A stretch of 64,000 bases of DNA, from the NCBI RefSeq assembly GCF_001427105.1, contig NZ_LMGI01000001.1, positions 310,001-374,000 on the forward strand, read 5' to 3'. Origin of the DNA: Sphingopyxis sp. Root154. GTDB lineage: Bacteria; Pseudomonadota; Alphaproteobacteria; Sphingomonadales; Sphingomonadaceae. The notes under the pieces are model-generated. The model saw only the letters and a list, made by a program, of their open reading frames with translations, did not search any database and was not told the origin of the DNA. A program made the position numbers and the translations under genes. Numbering within the stretch: position 1 is the stretch's first letter; each line of letters begins with the position of its first letter. Shown in pieces: positions 7,820-16,295 of this stretch.

Positions 7820-8932
7820 TCAGACGGCAAGTTTCCTCGCCATCCAGTCGGCGCAAATCTGAAGCGCCGGGAGATGGTTGTCGAACTGCGTGTGGGCAGC
7901 CCCGCCATTGTCCCCGTCGAATATCACCATGGCCTTGTCTTCCGACGCAATCGCGGCGAACATTTCATTGGCATCGTCCATCAGCACCTGCCGGTCATCC
8001 GCACCGTGCATGATCAGGAACGGACAGGTGATCTTGTCCGCGAAAGGTTCGATCCTGAAATCCTTGACCGCATCGATCGCGGCTTCCATCGTGTCGGTCC
8101 CGGTTATGTACATCAGTTGGAATGTCGGGGCGCCGGCTATGCCCGTCCCTTGCATGCGCCTTACCCAAACGCGATGATAGTCGTAGATCGCCCCCCAGGC
8201 GACAACGGCCTTGAGCCCCGGGGAAAAGGCTGCGGCGCGCGCGACATAATAGCCGCCCAAGCTCGAACCGACCAGGCCGATGCGCGCGGCATCGACGTCG
8301 CCGCGCGACGACAGATAGGCGATCGCGGCATCCACCGGCCGCTCGTAATCGGCGCGCGTCACCAATTTGCGGAGCCGCAGCGCCTCCCCGATTCCGGGCG
8401 TGTCAATGAACAAAGCCGAGATGCCGCGCTGCGCGAACTGGGTCCGGGCCCGCAGGAACCAGAGCTCCTTGGTCGTATCGAGCCCACAGATGAATATCGC
8501 AACCGGGCGCGGCCCGTCGCCGACACCGGGGACGAAATAGGCCGGAAGCGAAGCGCCTTCGAACGGAACCTCGACGCGCTCGACGGGATAGGAAGCCCTC
8601 GATCGCGCTTCGTCGAAACTCTTCAGGACCTCGGCATAGGATTCCAGTCGCTTCGGGTCCGAAGGCGAGATGAAATGTTCCGAAATCGTGTGATACAGCG
8701 CCGCGAGGAAGAAATTCTCCGAGGCAGTGAACGCCGAGCTCGCTTCGTCTCGCGCGCGCGCTTCGAGACGCTCCGCGAGCCGCGCCCACTCCTTGTGCCA
8801 GACTGCATCGTCCCCGCCGCTCGCGAGGAGCGTCTGGTGGATCAGCGCGACGTCGCCCAGCTGCGCACCCGCCGAAAAGGCGAGCAGCGTATTGTAGGAC
8901 CAGCGATAATTTCCGGGAAAAAACTCAAACAT
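7820..8932 (-). CDS. Alpha/beta hydrolase, 2,6-dihydroxypseudooxynicotine hydrolase-like
   Basis: A 370-residue hydrolase with an N-terminal helical cap of about 120 residues (from MFEFFPGNYRWSYNTLLA) followed by an alpha/beta-hydrolase core. The catalytic triad is visible: nucleophile in GLVGSSLGGYYVARA, Asp in LIMHGADDRQV, and His in AAHTQFDNH. Length and layout match the C-C bond hydrolase of nicotine catabolism (2,6-dihydroxypseudooxynicotine hydrolase) and the related FrsA/DUF1100 group. In this operon it may cleave a carbon-carbon bond in a ring-opened intermediate. Esterase activity is the alternative. Confidence 0.8.
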   Translation of the reverse strand: MFEFFPGNYRWSYNTLLAFSAGAQLGDVALIHQTLLASGGDDAVWHKEWARLAERLEARARDEASSAFTASENFFLAALYHTISEHFISPSDPKRLESYAEVLKSFDEARSRASYPVERVEVPFEGASLPAYFVPGVGDGPRPVAIFICGLDTTKELWFLRARTQFAQRGISALFIDTPGIGEALRLRKLVTRADYERPVDAAIAYLSSRGDVDAARIGLVGSSLGGYYVARAAAFSPGLKAVVAWGAIYDYHRVWVRRMQGTGIAGAPTFQLMYITGTDTMEAAIDAVKDFRIEPFADKITCPFLIMHGADDRQVLMDDANEMFAAIASEDKAMVIFDGDNGGAAHTQFDNHLPALQICADWMARKLAV

Positions 8933-8992
8933 GCTTCAGGCTCCGCCGGCTTTGTGAAAACTGATCCGAGAAGGCTCTAGACAACCCGACCT

Positions 8993-9580
8993 TCAGGTCA
9001 GGCCATCCAGCCCTTTGATCTCGCTCGCCGCGAGGCCCCCGACACGCGCGTTGGGGCGACCGCGGGTCGCCACCGCAAATATCACCAGTACCTCGTCCGG
9101 CGATGGGGCATCCCCGAATGTCACCGTCACCGTATCATAATGCGAACGGACATAAAGCGCGTCCTTGTGCGCCAGCGGCACATCGATCGAAGCACCCGGA
9201 CCGCCGCGCTTGCCCGTGGAAGGAACCCACGACTTGCCGCCGCCGATCGCTTCCCGGATCGGATCTGCGAAAAGCGACGTGAGCATCGCATTGCCATGTT
9301 CATATTCGCCGGCGGTTCCGACGATGCAAGCCTTGCCATAGCTCTGAATCTCATGCCCGTTCGCTGCCGCGACAAGTCGCTCGGCGATCTGTGCACCGAG
9401 CGTCTCGGAAGGCAGAATCGAGGCGCTTAAATCCTCACCGAACGCCCCGGCGAAGGGATTGGTCACGGCTGCGGCGACAACAAACTTCCGAACAGGCTCG
9501 CCGTCTACCGCGACGCCCATTTCGCTGTAGTGCACCTCTTCCGAATACTCATACCATTTGCGGATCCGCAGATTTTCCAT
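8993..9580 (-). CDS. Amino acid synthesis family protein (DUF1185)
   Basis: A 195-residue member of the DUF1185/AA_synth family, recognised from IRKWYEY near the start, AAVTNPFAGAFGEDLS, the motif VGTAGEYEHGNAML, the segment REAIGGGKSWVPSTGKRGG and DVPLAHKDALYVRSHYDT. The biochemical role of the family is not established despite its name. ATG 9580 fits the family N-terminus; an in-frame ATG at 9631 with GGGGAT upstream is an alternative. It is the first gene of the leftward operon, which suggests a role in degrading or isomerising a pathway intermediate. Confidence 0.75.
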   Translation of the reverse strand: MENLRIRKWYEYSEEVHYSEMGVAVDGEPVRKFVVAAAVTNPFAGAFGEDLSASILPSETLGAQIAERLVAAANGHEIQSYGKACIVGTAGEYEHGNAMLTSLFADPIREAIGGGKSWVPSTGKRGGPGASIDVPLAHKDALYVRSHYDTVTVTFGDAPSPDEVLVIFAVATRGRPNARVGGLAASEIKGLDGLT

Positions 9581-9777
9581 GATTTTGCGATGCCTTTTCG
9601 ATCTTGCGTTATCGATGATGATTTCTGCCATTTCATATCCCCAGTGCACCATCGTGACCCCGCCTGCCGGACCCATGAAGCGGAACTGCGTGTTCCGCTC
9701 AGGCCGTGCCGATTGTTCCGTCGGCCACATCGGCCGCCCTGCCCTTCAGAAATGCACTGAGTGGCATGACCTCGGGT

Positions 9778-9801
9778 TATATTATTGTATTATCATATGC
9801 A
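9778..9801 (-). promoter_or_regulatory. AT-rich operator candidate upstream of the leftward catabolic operon
   Basis: It contains ATTGTAT at 9784-9790 in a 24-base AT-rich island, about 200 bases ahead of the DUF1185 gene. It shares the ATACAAT core with seven other intergenic sites between 9.8 and 25.4 kb. The remainder of the 960-base gap 9581-10544 holds two more such sites and no convincing gene. Confidence 0.5.
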
Positions 9802-10107
9802 AGGCCCGAAGTTCGGGAGAACCGAAATTTCCTCGGAAGCGGATCGCAGCCGCGACGGGTAAAAGCGCACAGGAACGGTTACGGGCCAATGCATTAGAAC
9901 CACAAAACTCTGTATTTACGCAATTTTTTCTTTCTTCAGCCAGCCAGTACACGCTAGGCCGAGAGTATTCGGCCATCTCAAGGCGGTTCCCGCCCGTCGC
10001 CGCCGCTTGCAATCGAGCTGGGTGAGCGCCTTTGAAAGCACGCCCAAATGGCCTTCCCAATGGATCGTCCCGCCCGGCCGGCACGAGGCTGGAGCCGATC
10101 TACCGCT

Positions 10108-10130
10108 AGTCATACAATCTAAGTGACTAT
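10108..10130. promoter_or_regulatory. AT-rich operator candidate in the divergent gap
   Basis: It carries ATACAAT at 10112-10118 (context AGTCATACAATCTAAGT), midway in the gap between the leftward operon and the HpaB gene. It shares its core with the other sites. A 14-base string, CGCTTACGGCCGCA, follows at 10139-10152 and recurs at 13514-13527 before the next promoter. Confidence 0.42.
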
Positions 10131-10470
10131 ACGGCGACCGCTTACGGCCGCACGATCGATTACGGAGAGGCGCCGCGTCGAAAGGGACGATCATCTGGCG
10201 GCCTTAACGGTGGCGCTTTCCGCCGCGCTCCCAGGAACCCAGCTTTTCCGGCGATCATCGGTGAACAAAGATGTACGATGCTTCCAGGCGAGCTTGGAGC
10301 CGCGTGCGCCCGCTTTGATAAGGCGCCGCCGCGGGCCTCGCGCGCAATCGGGTCGCCAATGCACCCGCGGCGCGCGCCTCGCGACCGCACCGCTGCACAT
10401 CATGGATGCGCCTGTCGAACCCCGGACGCCTCTCCGGCATCCGCATATTGCATTCACCTCTAAACTTTAC

Positions 10471-10498
10471 TACAATCATATTGTATGACGATATAGGG
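10471..10498 (+). promoter_or_regulatory. Palindromic operator/promoter of the HpaB operon
   Basis: TACAAT-CAT-ATTGTA at 10471-10485 is a perfect inverted repeat with a three-base spacer, 60 bases upstream of the HpaB start codon. The 27 bases from 10472 match the 27 bases from 13750 (before the TonB receptor) at 23 positions, including an invariant GTATGACG. The spacing fits a repressor site overlapping a promoter. The regulator is unproven; the GntR protein two genes downstream is the obvious candidate. Confidence 0.55.
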
Positions 10499-10544
10499 CA
10501 ACGGCCCGATTTGAGTCGGTGAACACGGAAAGGCAATCGATATT

Positions 10545-12008
10545 ATGAGCAATACGGCGGCGCCCAAAACTGGCGCGGAACATATCGATGCGTTGCGCGA
10601 CGGTCGAACGATCATCCTCGATGGCGCTCTAGTCACCGAGCATGTCGATCATCCCGCATTCGCCAACGCCGTGCGAACCGGCGCCGCCTTGTACGATTTT
10701 GCCGCCAATCCCGCCAATGAAGAGAAAATGACATTCGCATCGCCGACATCAGGCCGACGTGTGAGCCGCGCCTGGCAGTTGCCAAGAAACTACCAGGAAC
10801 TGGTGCAGCGACGCGAGGCGCTCGACGAAATCTCGAAATCGACCTTCGGCTGGGTCGGACGCACGCCCGATCATGTCGCGTCGGCGCTGTCGGCCATGAT
10901 GATGTCGATCGACTTCTTCGAACGGCACGGCCCCAAGCGCGCCGCCGCGGTTCGCGATTATTTCACCTGGGCGCGCGACAATGACATTTGGTGCGGCTAT
11001 GCGATCGTGCCGTCGCAGATCGACCGGCTGCCGCCCCGGGTCCCGGGCGAGCCGGCCGATGCGACGATCGTCGACGAGGATAGCGAAGGCATCACCATCA
11101 AGGGCTCACGGCAATTGTCGACGGGACTTCCGATGGCGCAGGAACTGCTGATCGCCGCGGTCCGCCCGCTCAAACCCGGTCAGGAGAATGTCAGCTTTAC
11201 CGCGATGGTGCCGCTATCCGCAAAGGGGCTGAAGCTGATTTCCCGACGCTCCTATGAAGCGCATTCGGTCAGTCCGTTCGATTCCCCGCTCTCCTCCCAA
11301 TATGACGAGAATGACAGTGTCGTTTATTTCGACGAAGTGAAGATTCCCTGGGAGCGGGTCTTTATCCACAATGATGTCGAAGCGGCGCGCGCGCAATGGT
11401 TCGATACGCCACTGATGGCCTATCAAAATTATCCCGCGCAGATCCGATTGAGCAACAAGTTGGCCTTCATGGTCGGGTTGGCGCACCGAATGTCGATAGC
11501 AAACGGCAGCCTTCAGATGCCCGGCACGCAGGAAGCGCTCGGACAAATGGCGGCCGACGCAAACCAGGTTCGGGCGATGGTCCTCGCGATGGAGGTGAGC
11601 GGAGTCCAGTATGGCGAATATTTCATTCCCGACTCTTCCCTCCAATATAGTGCGCAGGTCCTCAGCCAGCAGCTTTATCCGAAGTTCATCACGCGCTTTC
11701 GCGAACTGGCCGGCGGCTCGGTCCTCGCGCGCCCATCCTCTCATCTCGATCTGACGAGTGCCGCGAGCGCGGACTTTATCGAGCGAACTCAGGGCAGCGG
11801 CATCCAGTCGGCGGTTGATCGCGTTAAGCTGTTCAACCTGGCGTGGGATGCGATCGGTTCGGAGTTCGCGTCGCGGCATACCCAGTATGAAATGTTCTAT
11901 GCTGGCCCAACCTTTTCCAGCCGGATGCGCAACTTTGGTTCATTCGACTGGGAAGCCGTTGGATCGCAGGTCGATGCGTTCCTGGCGCGCGTCCCCGGGC
12001 CCGGCTGA
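10545..12008 (+). CDS. HpaB-family FADH2/FMNH2-dependent monooxygenase
   Basis: A 487-residue protein of the 4-hydroxyphenylacetate 3-hydroxylase (HpaB/PheA/TftD) family, the oxygenase half of two-component flavin monooxygenases with an acyl-CoA-dehydrogenase-like fold. The family N-terminus (TGAEHIDALRDGRTIILDG, then DHPAFANAVRTGAALYDF), the central YFDEVKIPWERVFI segment and the C-terminal FNLAWDAIGSEFASRHTQYE are visible. GGAAAGG precedes the ATG. Reduced flavin probably comes from the reductase at 5320 or 18627. The substrate could be a phenol or N-heteroaromatic. Its place at the head of the rightward operon suggests the first or ring-opening oxidation step. Confidence 0.88.
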   Translation: MSNTAAPKTGAEHIDALRDGRTIILDGALVTEHVDHPAFANAVRTGAALYDFAANPANEEKMTFASPTSGRRVSRAWQLPRNYQELVQRREALDEISKSTFGWVGRTPDHVASALSAMMMSIDFFERHGPKRAAAVRDYFTWARDNDIWCGYAIVPSQIDRLPPRVPGEPADATIVDEDSEGITIKGSRQLSTGLPMAQELLIAAVRPLKPGQENVSFTAMVPLSAKGLKLISRRSYEAHSVSPFDSPLSSQYDENDSVVYFDEVKIPWERVFIHNDVEAARAQWFDTPLMAYQNYPAQIRLSNKLAFMVGLAHRMSIANGSLQMPGTQEALGQMAADANQVRAMVLAMEVSGVQYGEYFIPDSSLQYSAQVLSQQLYPKFITRFRELAGGSVLARPSSHLDLTSAASADFIERTQGSGIQSAVDRVKLFNLAWDAIGSEFASRHTQYEMFYAGPTFSSRMRNFGSFDWEAVGSQVDAFLARVPGPG

Positions 12009-12066
12009 TCCACCCGGTCGAATATCGTGCGAAGAACGAGCATTTCGGTTTAAAGAAAGGTGATCC

Positions 12067-12450
12067 ATGTTTAATCATGTCATGGTCGGCAGCAACGATG
12101 TCGATGGCGCTCGCCGGTTCTACGACGCAGTTCTCGGCGCGCTGGGGTTTTCGCCGAGCTCGGTGCCCGGCATCGCTGCCTACCCCAGTGACGGCGGCAA
12201 CTTCGTCGTCGTGTCGCCCAGCAACGGTGAACCCGCATGCCACGCCAATGGCGGAACGATCGGCTTTCGGGCGACCAGCTACGCGCAGGTCGATGCCTTT
12301 CATGCGGCGGGCCTGGCGAACGGCGGTGCGTGCGGGGGTGCACCGGGGTTTCGCGAAAGCTCGCCCGGCCGAAAATATGGCGCATATCTTCGCGATCCGG
12401 ACGGCAACAAGATTTGCGCCTTTGCTCCCCGGTCCGATCGGGATCCCTGA
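12067..12450 (+). CDS. VOC family (glyoxalase-like) protein
   Basis: A 127-residue single VOC module beginning MFNHVMVGSNDVDGARRFYD and ending with the family signature YGAYLRDPDGNKICAF. VOC proteins of this short type act as glyoxalase-, dioxygenase- or resistance-like metalloproteins. The first metal His is in FNHVMVGSND. Translation is well supported by AAAGGTGATCC before the ATG. It sits 58 bases after the HpaB gene and probably shares its transcript. A role in isomerising or opening a pathway intermediate is possible. The substrate is unknown. Confidence 0.8.
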   Translation: MFNHVMVGSNDVDGARRFYDAVLGALGFSPSSVPGIAAYPSDGGNFVVVSPSNGEPACHANGGTIGFRATSYAQVDAFHAAGLANGGACGGAPGFRESSPGRKYGAYLRDPDGNKICAFAPRSDRDP

Positions 12451-12519
12451 TCGGCGATTATTTCGGGTTGCAAGTTGGTCATCCGGAACGCCTCGCTGGC
12501 GAGGCGGTGCCCGACCGGG

Positions 12520-12535
12520 CAGGCGCGCGCGCCTG
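12520..12535. terminator. GC-rich palindrome between VOC and GntR genes
   Basis: CAGGCGCGCGCGCCTG is a perfect 16-base palindrome with partly complementary flanks, in the 178-base gap after the VOC gene. There is no following T run, so it may be an attenuating hairpin and not a classical terminator. Confidence 0.3.
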
Positions 12536-12628
12536 TCGGGTTGGCGCGATCCCCCTTGATCGCCGGCTTGACGAAATGCAAAGAAGACGAGCATACAAAA
12601 TACCGGGCCGGCCGAGAGGGCTGGCCAA

Positions 12629-13384
12629 ATGAAGGAAATGCCGAAAATGCGCTTGCCCGAGATGGACGCCCAAGCGGGGGACGCCCTCGACCTTCGGATA
12701 TCGCCGGTGTCCGTCCGCTCTCAAACGGTGGCGAAACTTCGCGAAGCGATCGAGATGGGACAATTGCAGCCGGGCGAGCGGCTCGTAGAGACCGCCTTGT
12801 GTCAGCGGATGGGGGTCAGCCGCACGTCAATTCGCGAAGCGCTTCGCCGGCTCGAAGCCGAGCATCTGGTAACGAATACTCCGAATATCGGTCCTTCGGT
12901 CGCCATCATCGACTGGAAGGCGGCAGAGCAGATCTACGAAGTACGGCGCCTGCTTGAAGGAGAGGTCGCGGCTTTGTGTGCCGAACGCGCTTCTCCCGAT
13001 ACGTTGACGGCCATCGAGCGGGCGGTTGACGCGTTTGAAACGGCAGTTCGGGCGGATGATGCAATCAAGCGCATCCGCACGACCGAAGCCTTTTATGATG
13101 CGATCCTGGACGGGTGCGCGAATGACGTCATGCGCGACATGGTCGTCGGGCTCAACGCACGTGTGTCCCTGCTTCGTGCGACCTCGATGTCGCGCTCGGG
13201 GCGAGCGAATGAAAGCATCGTCGAACTTCGCAGAATCTACGAGGAAATTGCAAAGGGCAACGCCGCGGGAGCACGAACCGCCGCCCAGGATCATGTGCGA
13301 AGCGCAGCGGCGTCGGCTCGTAAGGTGTTCGCCGACCATAAGGGCGACGTCGATGCGCCCCCTCGCGCCGATGGAGCCAAATAG
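12629..13384 (+). CDS. GntR family regulator with FCD sensor domain
   Basis: A 251-residue FadR-subfamily regulator. Residues about 28-95 form the winged helix (SQTVAKLREAIEMGQLQPGE, then MGVSRTSIREALRRLEAEHL). Residues about 100-230 form the all-helical FCD ligand domain (IYEVRRLLEGEVAALCAERA, FYDAILDGC, and the late HVRSAAASARKVF helix with its His). Such regulators usually repress aromatic or organic-acid catabolic genes until a ligand binds. Location inside the cluster makes it the leading candidate for binding the ATACAAT sites. Three closely spaced in-frame ATGs make the exact start uncertain. Confidence 0.85.
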   Translation: MKEMPKMRLPEMDAQAGDALDLRISPVSVRSQTVAKLREAIEMGQLQPGERLVETALCQRMGVSRTSIREALRRLEAEHLVTNTPNIGPSVAIIDWKAAEQIYEVRRLLEGEVAALCAERASPDTLTAIERAVDAFETAVRADDAIKRIRTTEAFYDAILDGCANDVMRDMVVGLNARVSLLRATSMSRSGRANESIVELRRIYEEIAKGNAAGARTAAQDHVRSAAASARKVFADHKGDVDAPPRADGAK

Positions 13385-13541
13385 GTCCTTAACCACTCCC
13401 GCCGCCGAGCGGGCGGCGACCCGGGCGCCGGGGATGATCGCACCTGACCTCCGCCGAGGCGAGTCTGGTGTTCCCCGAACCTGAACGGTGGAGTCATGCT
13501 CTCCGGTAAGGATCGCTTACGGCCGCATGGTCCCTCGTTTG

Positions 13542-13569
13542 CCGTGGAGGGCCGGCGTCCCCTCCACGG
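13542..13569. terminator. Inverted repeat in the GntR-TonB receptor gap
   Basis: CCGTGGAGGG and CCCTCCACGG form perfect ten-base arms around an eight-base loop, about 160 bases past the GntR stop codon. No T run follows. It probably ends the GntR transcript or structures the receptor leader. The rest of the 400-base gap holds only the operator site at 13739. Confidence 0.45.
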
Positions 13570-13738
13570 ACGCCGTCACCGCACGCCAGTGACAGCCATA
13601 TAAAAAAGGCGCGACCCGCGCGCGATCAGGCGTCCCGAGCGCCGGCCGTCGGCAGCAGCCCGCGCCTCGCCTGTGCTTGCACGCGATCTCCGCTCTGCCC
13701 GCTGTCATATGCTTTTTGACTTGCGTTCGCTCACAGTC

Positions 13739-13776
13739 CATACAATAATACAATCTTATCGTATGACGCTATTGGG
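13739..13776 (+). promoter_or_regulatory. Operator/promoter of the first TonB receptor
   Basis: It holds two overlapping ATACAAT cores (13740-13746 and 13748-13754) and the block from 13750 that matches the HpaB promoter block at 23 of 27 positions, ending just before the GGGAGACGG ribosome-binding site of the receptor. A TTGACT hexamer lies about 19 bases upstream of the first core and could serve as a -35 element. Confidence 0.52.
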
Positions 13777-13785
13777 AGACGGCGG

Positions 13786-16092
13786 ATGATGAGAGGCATG
13801 ACACGATTGTCGCTGGGGGCGGCGTGGTTCGCTATGCTGGCGACGGGCAGCGTAACCGGCGCGTCGGCGCAGTCGGCGGCCGCGAGCCAGGCGGATGAAA
13901 ACGCCGAGCCGGGAGTCGGCGATATCGTCGTCACCGCGCAAAAACGGCAAGAGTCCGTCAACCAGGTCGGCATGTCCATTACGGCGCTGAGCGGCGAAAC
14001 ACTGACGAACCTCGGCGTCGTCAACGCCGAAGACCTTGTGAAGGTCGTCCCAGGCTTCAACTATACCAAGGGAGCGTATGGCCAACCGGTTTTCACGGTG
14101 CGCGGCATCGGCTTTAACGAAACGAGTCTGGCGGCGGCGCCAACGGTCACGGCCTATGTCGATGAAATTCCCCTTCCCTATTCGCTGATGACCGAAGCCG
14201 TCGGACTCGATCTCGAGCGCGTCGAGGTCCTCAAAGGCCCTCAGGGCACGCTTTTCGGGCAGAATTCGACCGGCGGCGCGATCAATTTTATCGCGGCGAA
14301 GCCCACCGCGGTGCGCGAGGGCGGGTTCGACCTCACCGTGGCCCGCTTCAACGCCATCAGCGCGACAGCCTTTGTCAGCGGTCCGCTGAGCGAAACGCTT
14401 CGCGCCCGGCTTGTCGTGCGCAAGGACTATGGAGATGCATGGCAGCGCAGCGTATCGCGCCCCGAGGACCGGATGGGAAAGACGGACCGGCGACAAGCGC
14501 GCTTTCTGCTCGATTGGACACCTACCGATCGCCTGTCGCTTCTGCTCAATCTGAATGGCTGGCAGAACAAGTCCGAACCGCAGGCGGGGCAGTTCGGTGG
14601 GGTGCTGAACGCGCGCGTGCCGGCCATCGTCGGGCAACAGGCGCGACCCACCGGCAGCAACCGGCTGGCCGACTGGGATCCGAACAGCAATTTCTATTTG
14701 AACAATGATTTCTGGCAGGTCGCGCTTCGCGGCGAATATGAATTGAACGACGCGCTGTCCTTCACAAGCATCAGCGCATATTCCTCCTATGACCAGGACC
14801 AATTTCTCGACGCCGATGGAACGGCGTTCCAAGTCTTCTCGTCGCGCGGCATCGGGTCGATCGAGACATTTTCCCAGGAAATGCGTCTCGCCGGGGAAGT
14901 GGGCTCCAACATACAATGGATGCTGGGCGCAAATTACCAGCACGACCGGGTCGACGACGAGTCCGCCCCCTATGTCGGTGTTTCGAGCTTTCCTTTCGAC
15001 AGCGCCAACGCCGTCGCTCATAACAAGGTCGACACCTATTCCGGGTTCGGCAACCTCGACTGGGAATTCGCCTCCGGGCTGACATTTACCGGCGGGCTCC
15101 GCTATAGTTGGCAGGACCGCGCGTTCGAGGGCTGCCTTTACGACACCGGGTCCGGCGTGCTCGCCAACCTGCTTTCCGGTGTCTCGACGCGGTTGAGCGG
15201 AACGCCGACCGTCATTCCGCCTGGCGGCTGTGTCACGCTCAATTCCCAGAACTTCAAACCGCAAGTCGTCGAGGACCAGCTGAAGGAGGGAAGCCTCTCG
15301 TGGAAAGCCGGCCTCAACTGGCAAATCGATCCACGCAAGCTGCTCTACGCCTCGGTCAGTAAAGGCTATAAGAACGGCGTGTTCATCACGACGGGCGCGA
15401 CCTTCGATCTCTCGCTGGCTCCCGCGAAGCAAGAGTCCGTCCTCGCTTATGAGGCCGGCTTCAAGCTCGGTCTTCTCAACAGAAGTTTGCAGATCAACGG
15501 CGCCATATTCTATTACGACTATAGCGACAAACAAATCCGGGGCCGGATCATCGATCCGGTCGTGGGCGCATTCAACCGTATCCTCAATGTCCCCCAGTCG
15601 CGCAGCGCGGGCGCGGAACTGCAGATCGTGTGGGAACCGCTCGCGGGGCTCAGCATCAACGGCGGCGCCACATATATCGACAGCAAGATTCTCGGCACCT
15701 TCGTGAACTTCACGCCGCTTCTCAATCAGAAACTGCTGAGCGGAGAGCCCTTCCCTCTTACGCCGAAATGGCAGTTGACCGGCGATATCCAGTATGATTT
15801 TCCGGTCACCTCCGATGTTCACCTGTTTCTCGGCGCCAATGCGACGCATCAGGGAAAAACAAATGGGGCGCTCGGCCAGGAAGCGCTTTTCGATATCAAA
15901 GCCTATTCGCTCGTGGACGTGCGCGTCGGCATCCGCGACGAGCAGGACCGCTGGCGCCTAACCGGATTCATCCAGAATATCGGCGACGTCTATTACTGGA
16001 ACAATGTCGCCGCCCCGAGCCCCGACGCGGCTTACCGCCTGACCGGTCGGCCGCGAACCTACGGCGTCACCGCCCGATTCCGGTTCAACTGA
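13786..16092 (+). CDS. TonB-dependent outer-membrane receptor
   Basis: A 768-residue receptor: a signal peptide of about 28 residues (cleavage near GASAQS), a plug domain beginning with the IVVTAQKRQESV segment and containing LERVEVLKGPQGTLFGQNS, and a 22-strand barrel ending in the aromatic YGVTARFRFN. It would import a substrate across the outer membrane using TonB energy. In sphingomonads such receptors sit beside the genes that degrade their cargo. It is followed by the Rieske operon and shares the operator motif, so it probably imports the same compound. Confidence 0.92.
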   Translation: MMRGMTRLSLGAAWFAMLATGSVTGASAQSAAASQADENAEPGVGDIVVTAQKRQESVNQVGMSITALSGETLTNLGVVNAEDLVKVVPGFNYTKGAYGQPVFTVRGIGFNETSLAAAPTVTAYVDEIPLPYSLMTEAVGLDLERVEVLKGPQGTLFGQNSTGGAINFIAAKPTAVREGGFDLTVARFNAISATAFVSGPLSETLRARLVVRKDYGDAWQRSVSRPEDRMGKTDRRQARFLLDWTPTDRLSLLLNLNGWQNKSEPQAGQFGGVLNARVPAIVGQQARPTGSNRLADWDPNSNFYLNNDFWQVALRGEYELNDALSFTSISAYSSYDQDQFLDADGTAFQVFSSRGIGSIETFSQEMRLAGEVGSNIQWMLGANYQHDRVDDESAPYVGVSSFPFDSANAVAHNKVDTYSGFGNLDWEFASGLTFTGGLRYSWQDRAFEGCLYDTGSGVLANLLSGVSTRLSGTPTVIPPGGCVTLNSQNFKPQVVEDQLKEGSLSWKAGLNWQIDPRKLLYASVSKGYKNGVFITTGATFDLSLAPAKQESVLAYEAGFKLGLLNRSLQINGAIFYYDYSDKQIRGRIIDPVVGAFNRILNVPQSRSAGAELQIVWEPLAGLSINGGATYIDSKILGTFVNFTPLLNQKLLSGEPFPLTPKWQLTGDIQYDFPVTSDVHLFLGANATHQGKTNGALGQEALFDIKAYSLVDVRVGIRDEQDRWRLTGFIQNIGDVYYWNNVAAPSPDAAYRLTGRPRTYGVTARFRFN

Positions 16093-16112
16093 CCGCTCTT
16101 GCAGGTGCATGG

Positions 16113-16138
16113 GCCGGACAGATCCCTGGCGGTCCGGC
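16113..16138. terminator. Hairpin downstream of the TonB receptor gene
   Basis: GCCGGAC and GTCCGGC arms flank a twelve-base loop, 20 bases past the receptor stop codon. There is no clear T tract. It likely reduces read-through into the Rieske operon, which has its own AT-rich promoter region at 16224. Confidence 0.35.
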
Positions 16139-16223
16139 GACAATGCCCTGCAGGGTTCGGCCTGCCTTGCTTGTCCTGCGGGTCGGGCAGGCTGGACCCG
16201 CGAAAGGCGCGTTGAAGCTTGCT

Positions 16224-16250
16224 TATTATATGATAGTAATACAATCTCTC
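16224..16250 (+). promoter_or_regulatory. AT-rich operator/promoter of the Rieske operon
   Basis: It contains ATACAAT at 16239-16245 within TATGATAGTAATACAATCTC, 50 bases ahead of the Rieske gene. A TTGAAG hexamer about 20 bases upstream may be a -35 box. It belongs to the shared motif set. Confidence 0.5.
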
Positions 16251-16295
16251 CGAGGGAATTAGGACGCCGACCGAGTCGAACGGGAAAGGGAAACC

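Noticed and set aside
9782..10460. Possible small genes in the divergent gap before the HpaB gene
   Set aside because: Several frames of 60-120 codons exist on both strands, but they overlap each other, cross the operator sites and show no protein-like pattern.
12520..12535. Sixteen-base GC palindrome as a regulator site
   Set aside because: Alternating GC palindromes arise easily in this composition and it is not repeated elsewhere. A hairpin after the VOC gene is the simpler reading.
13756..15849. Long open frame antisense to the first TonB receptor (697 codons)
   Set aside because: The plus-strand receptor has plug and barrel motifs throughout, while the antisense product matches no fold and has no ribosome-binding site.
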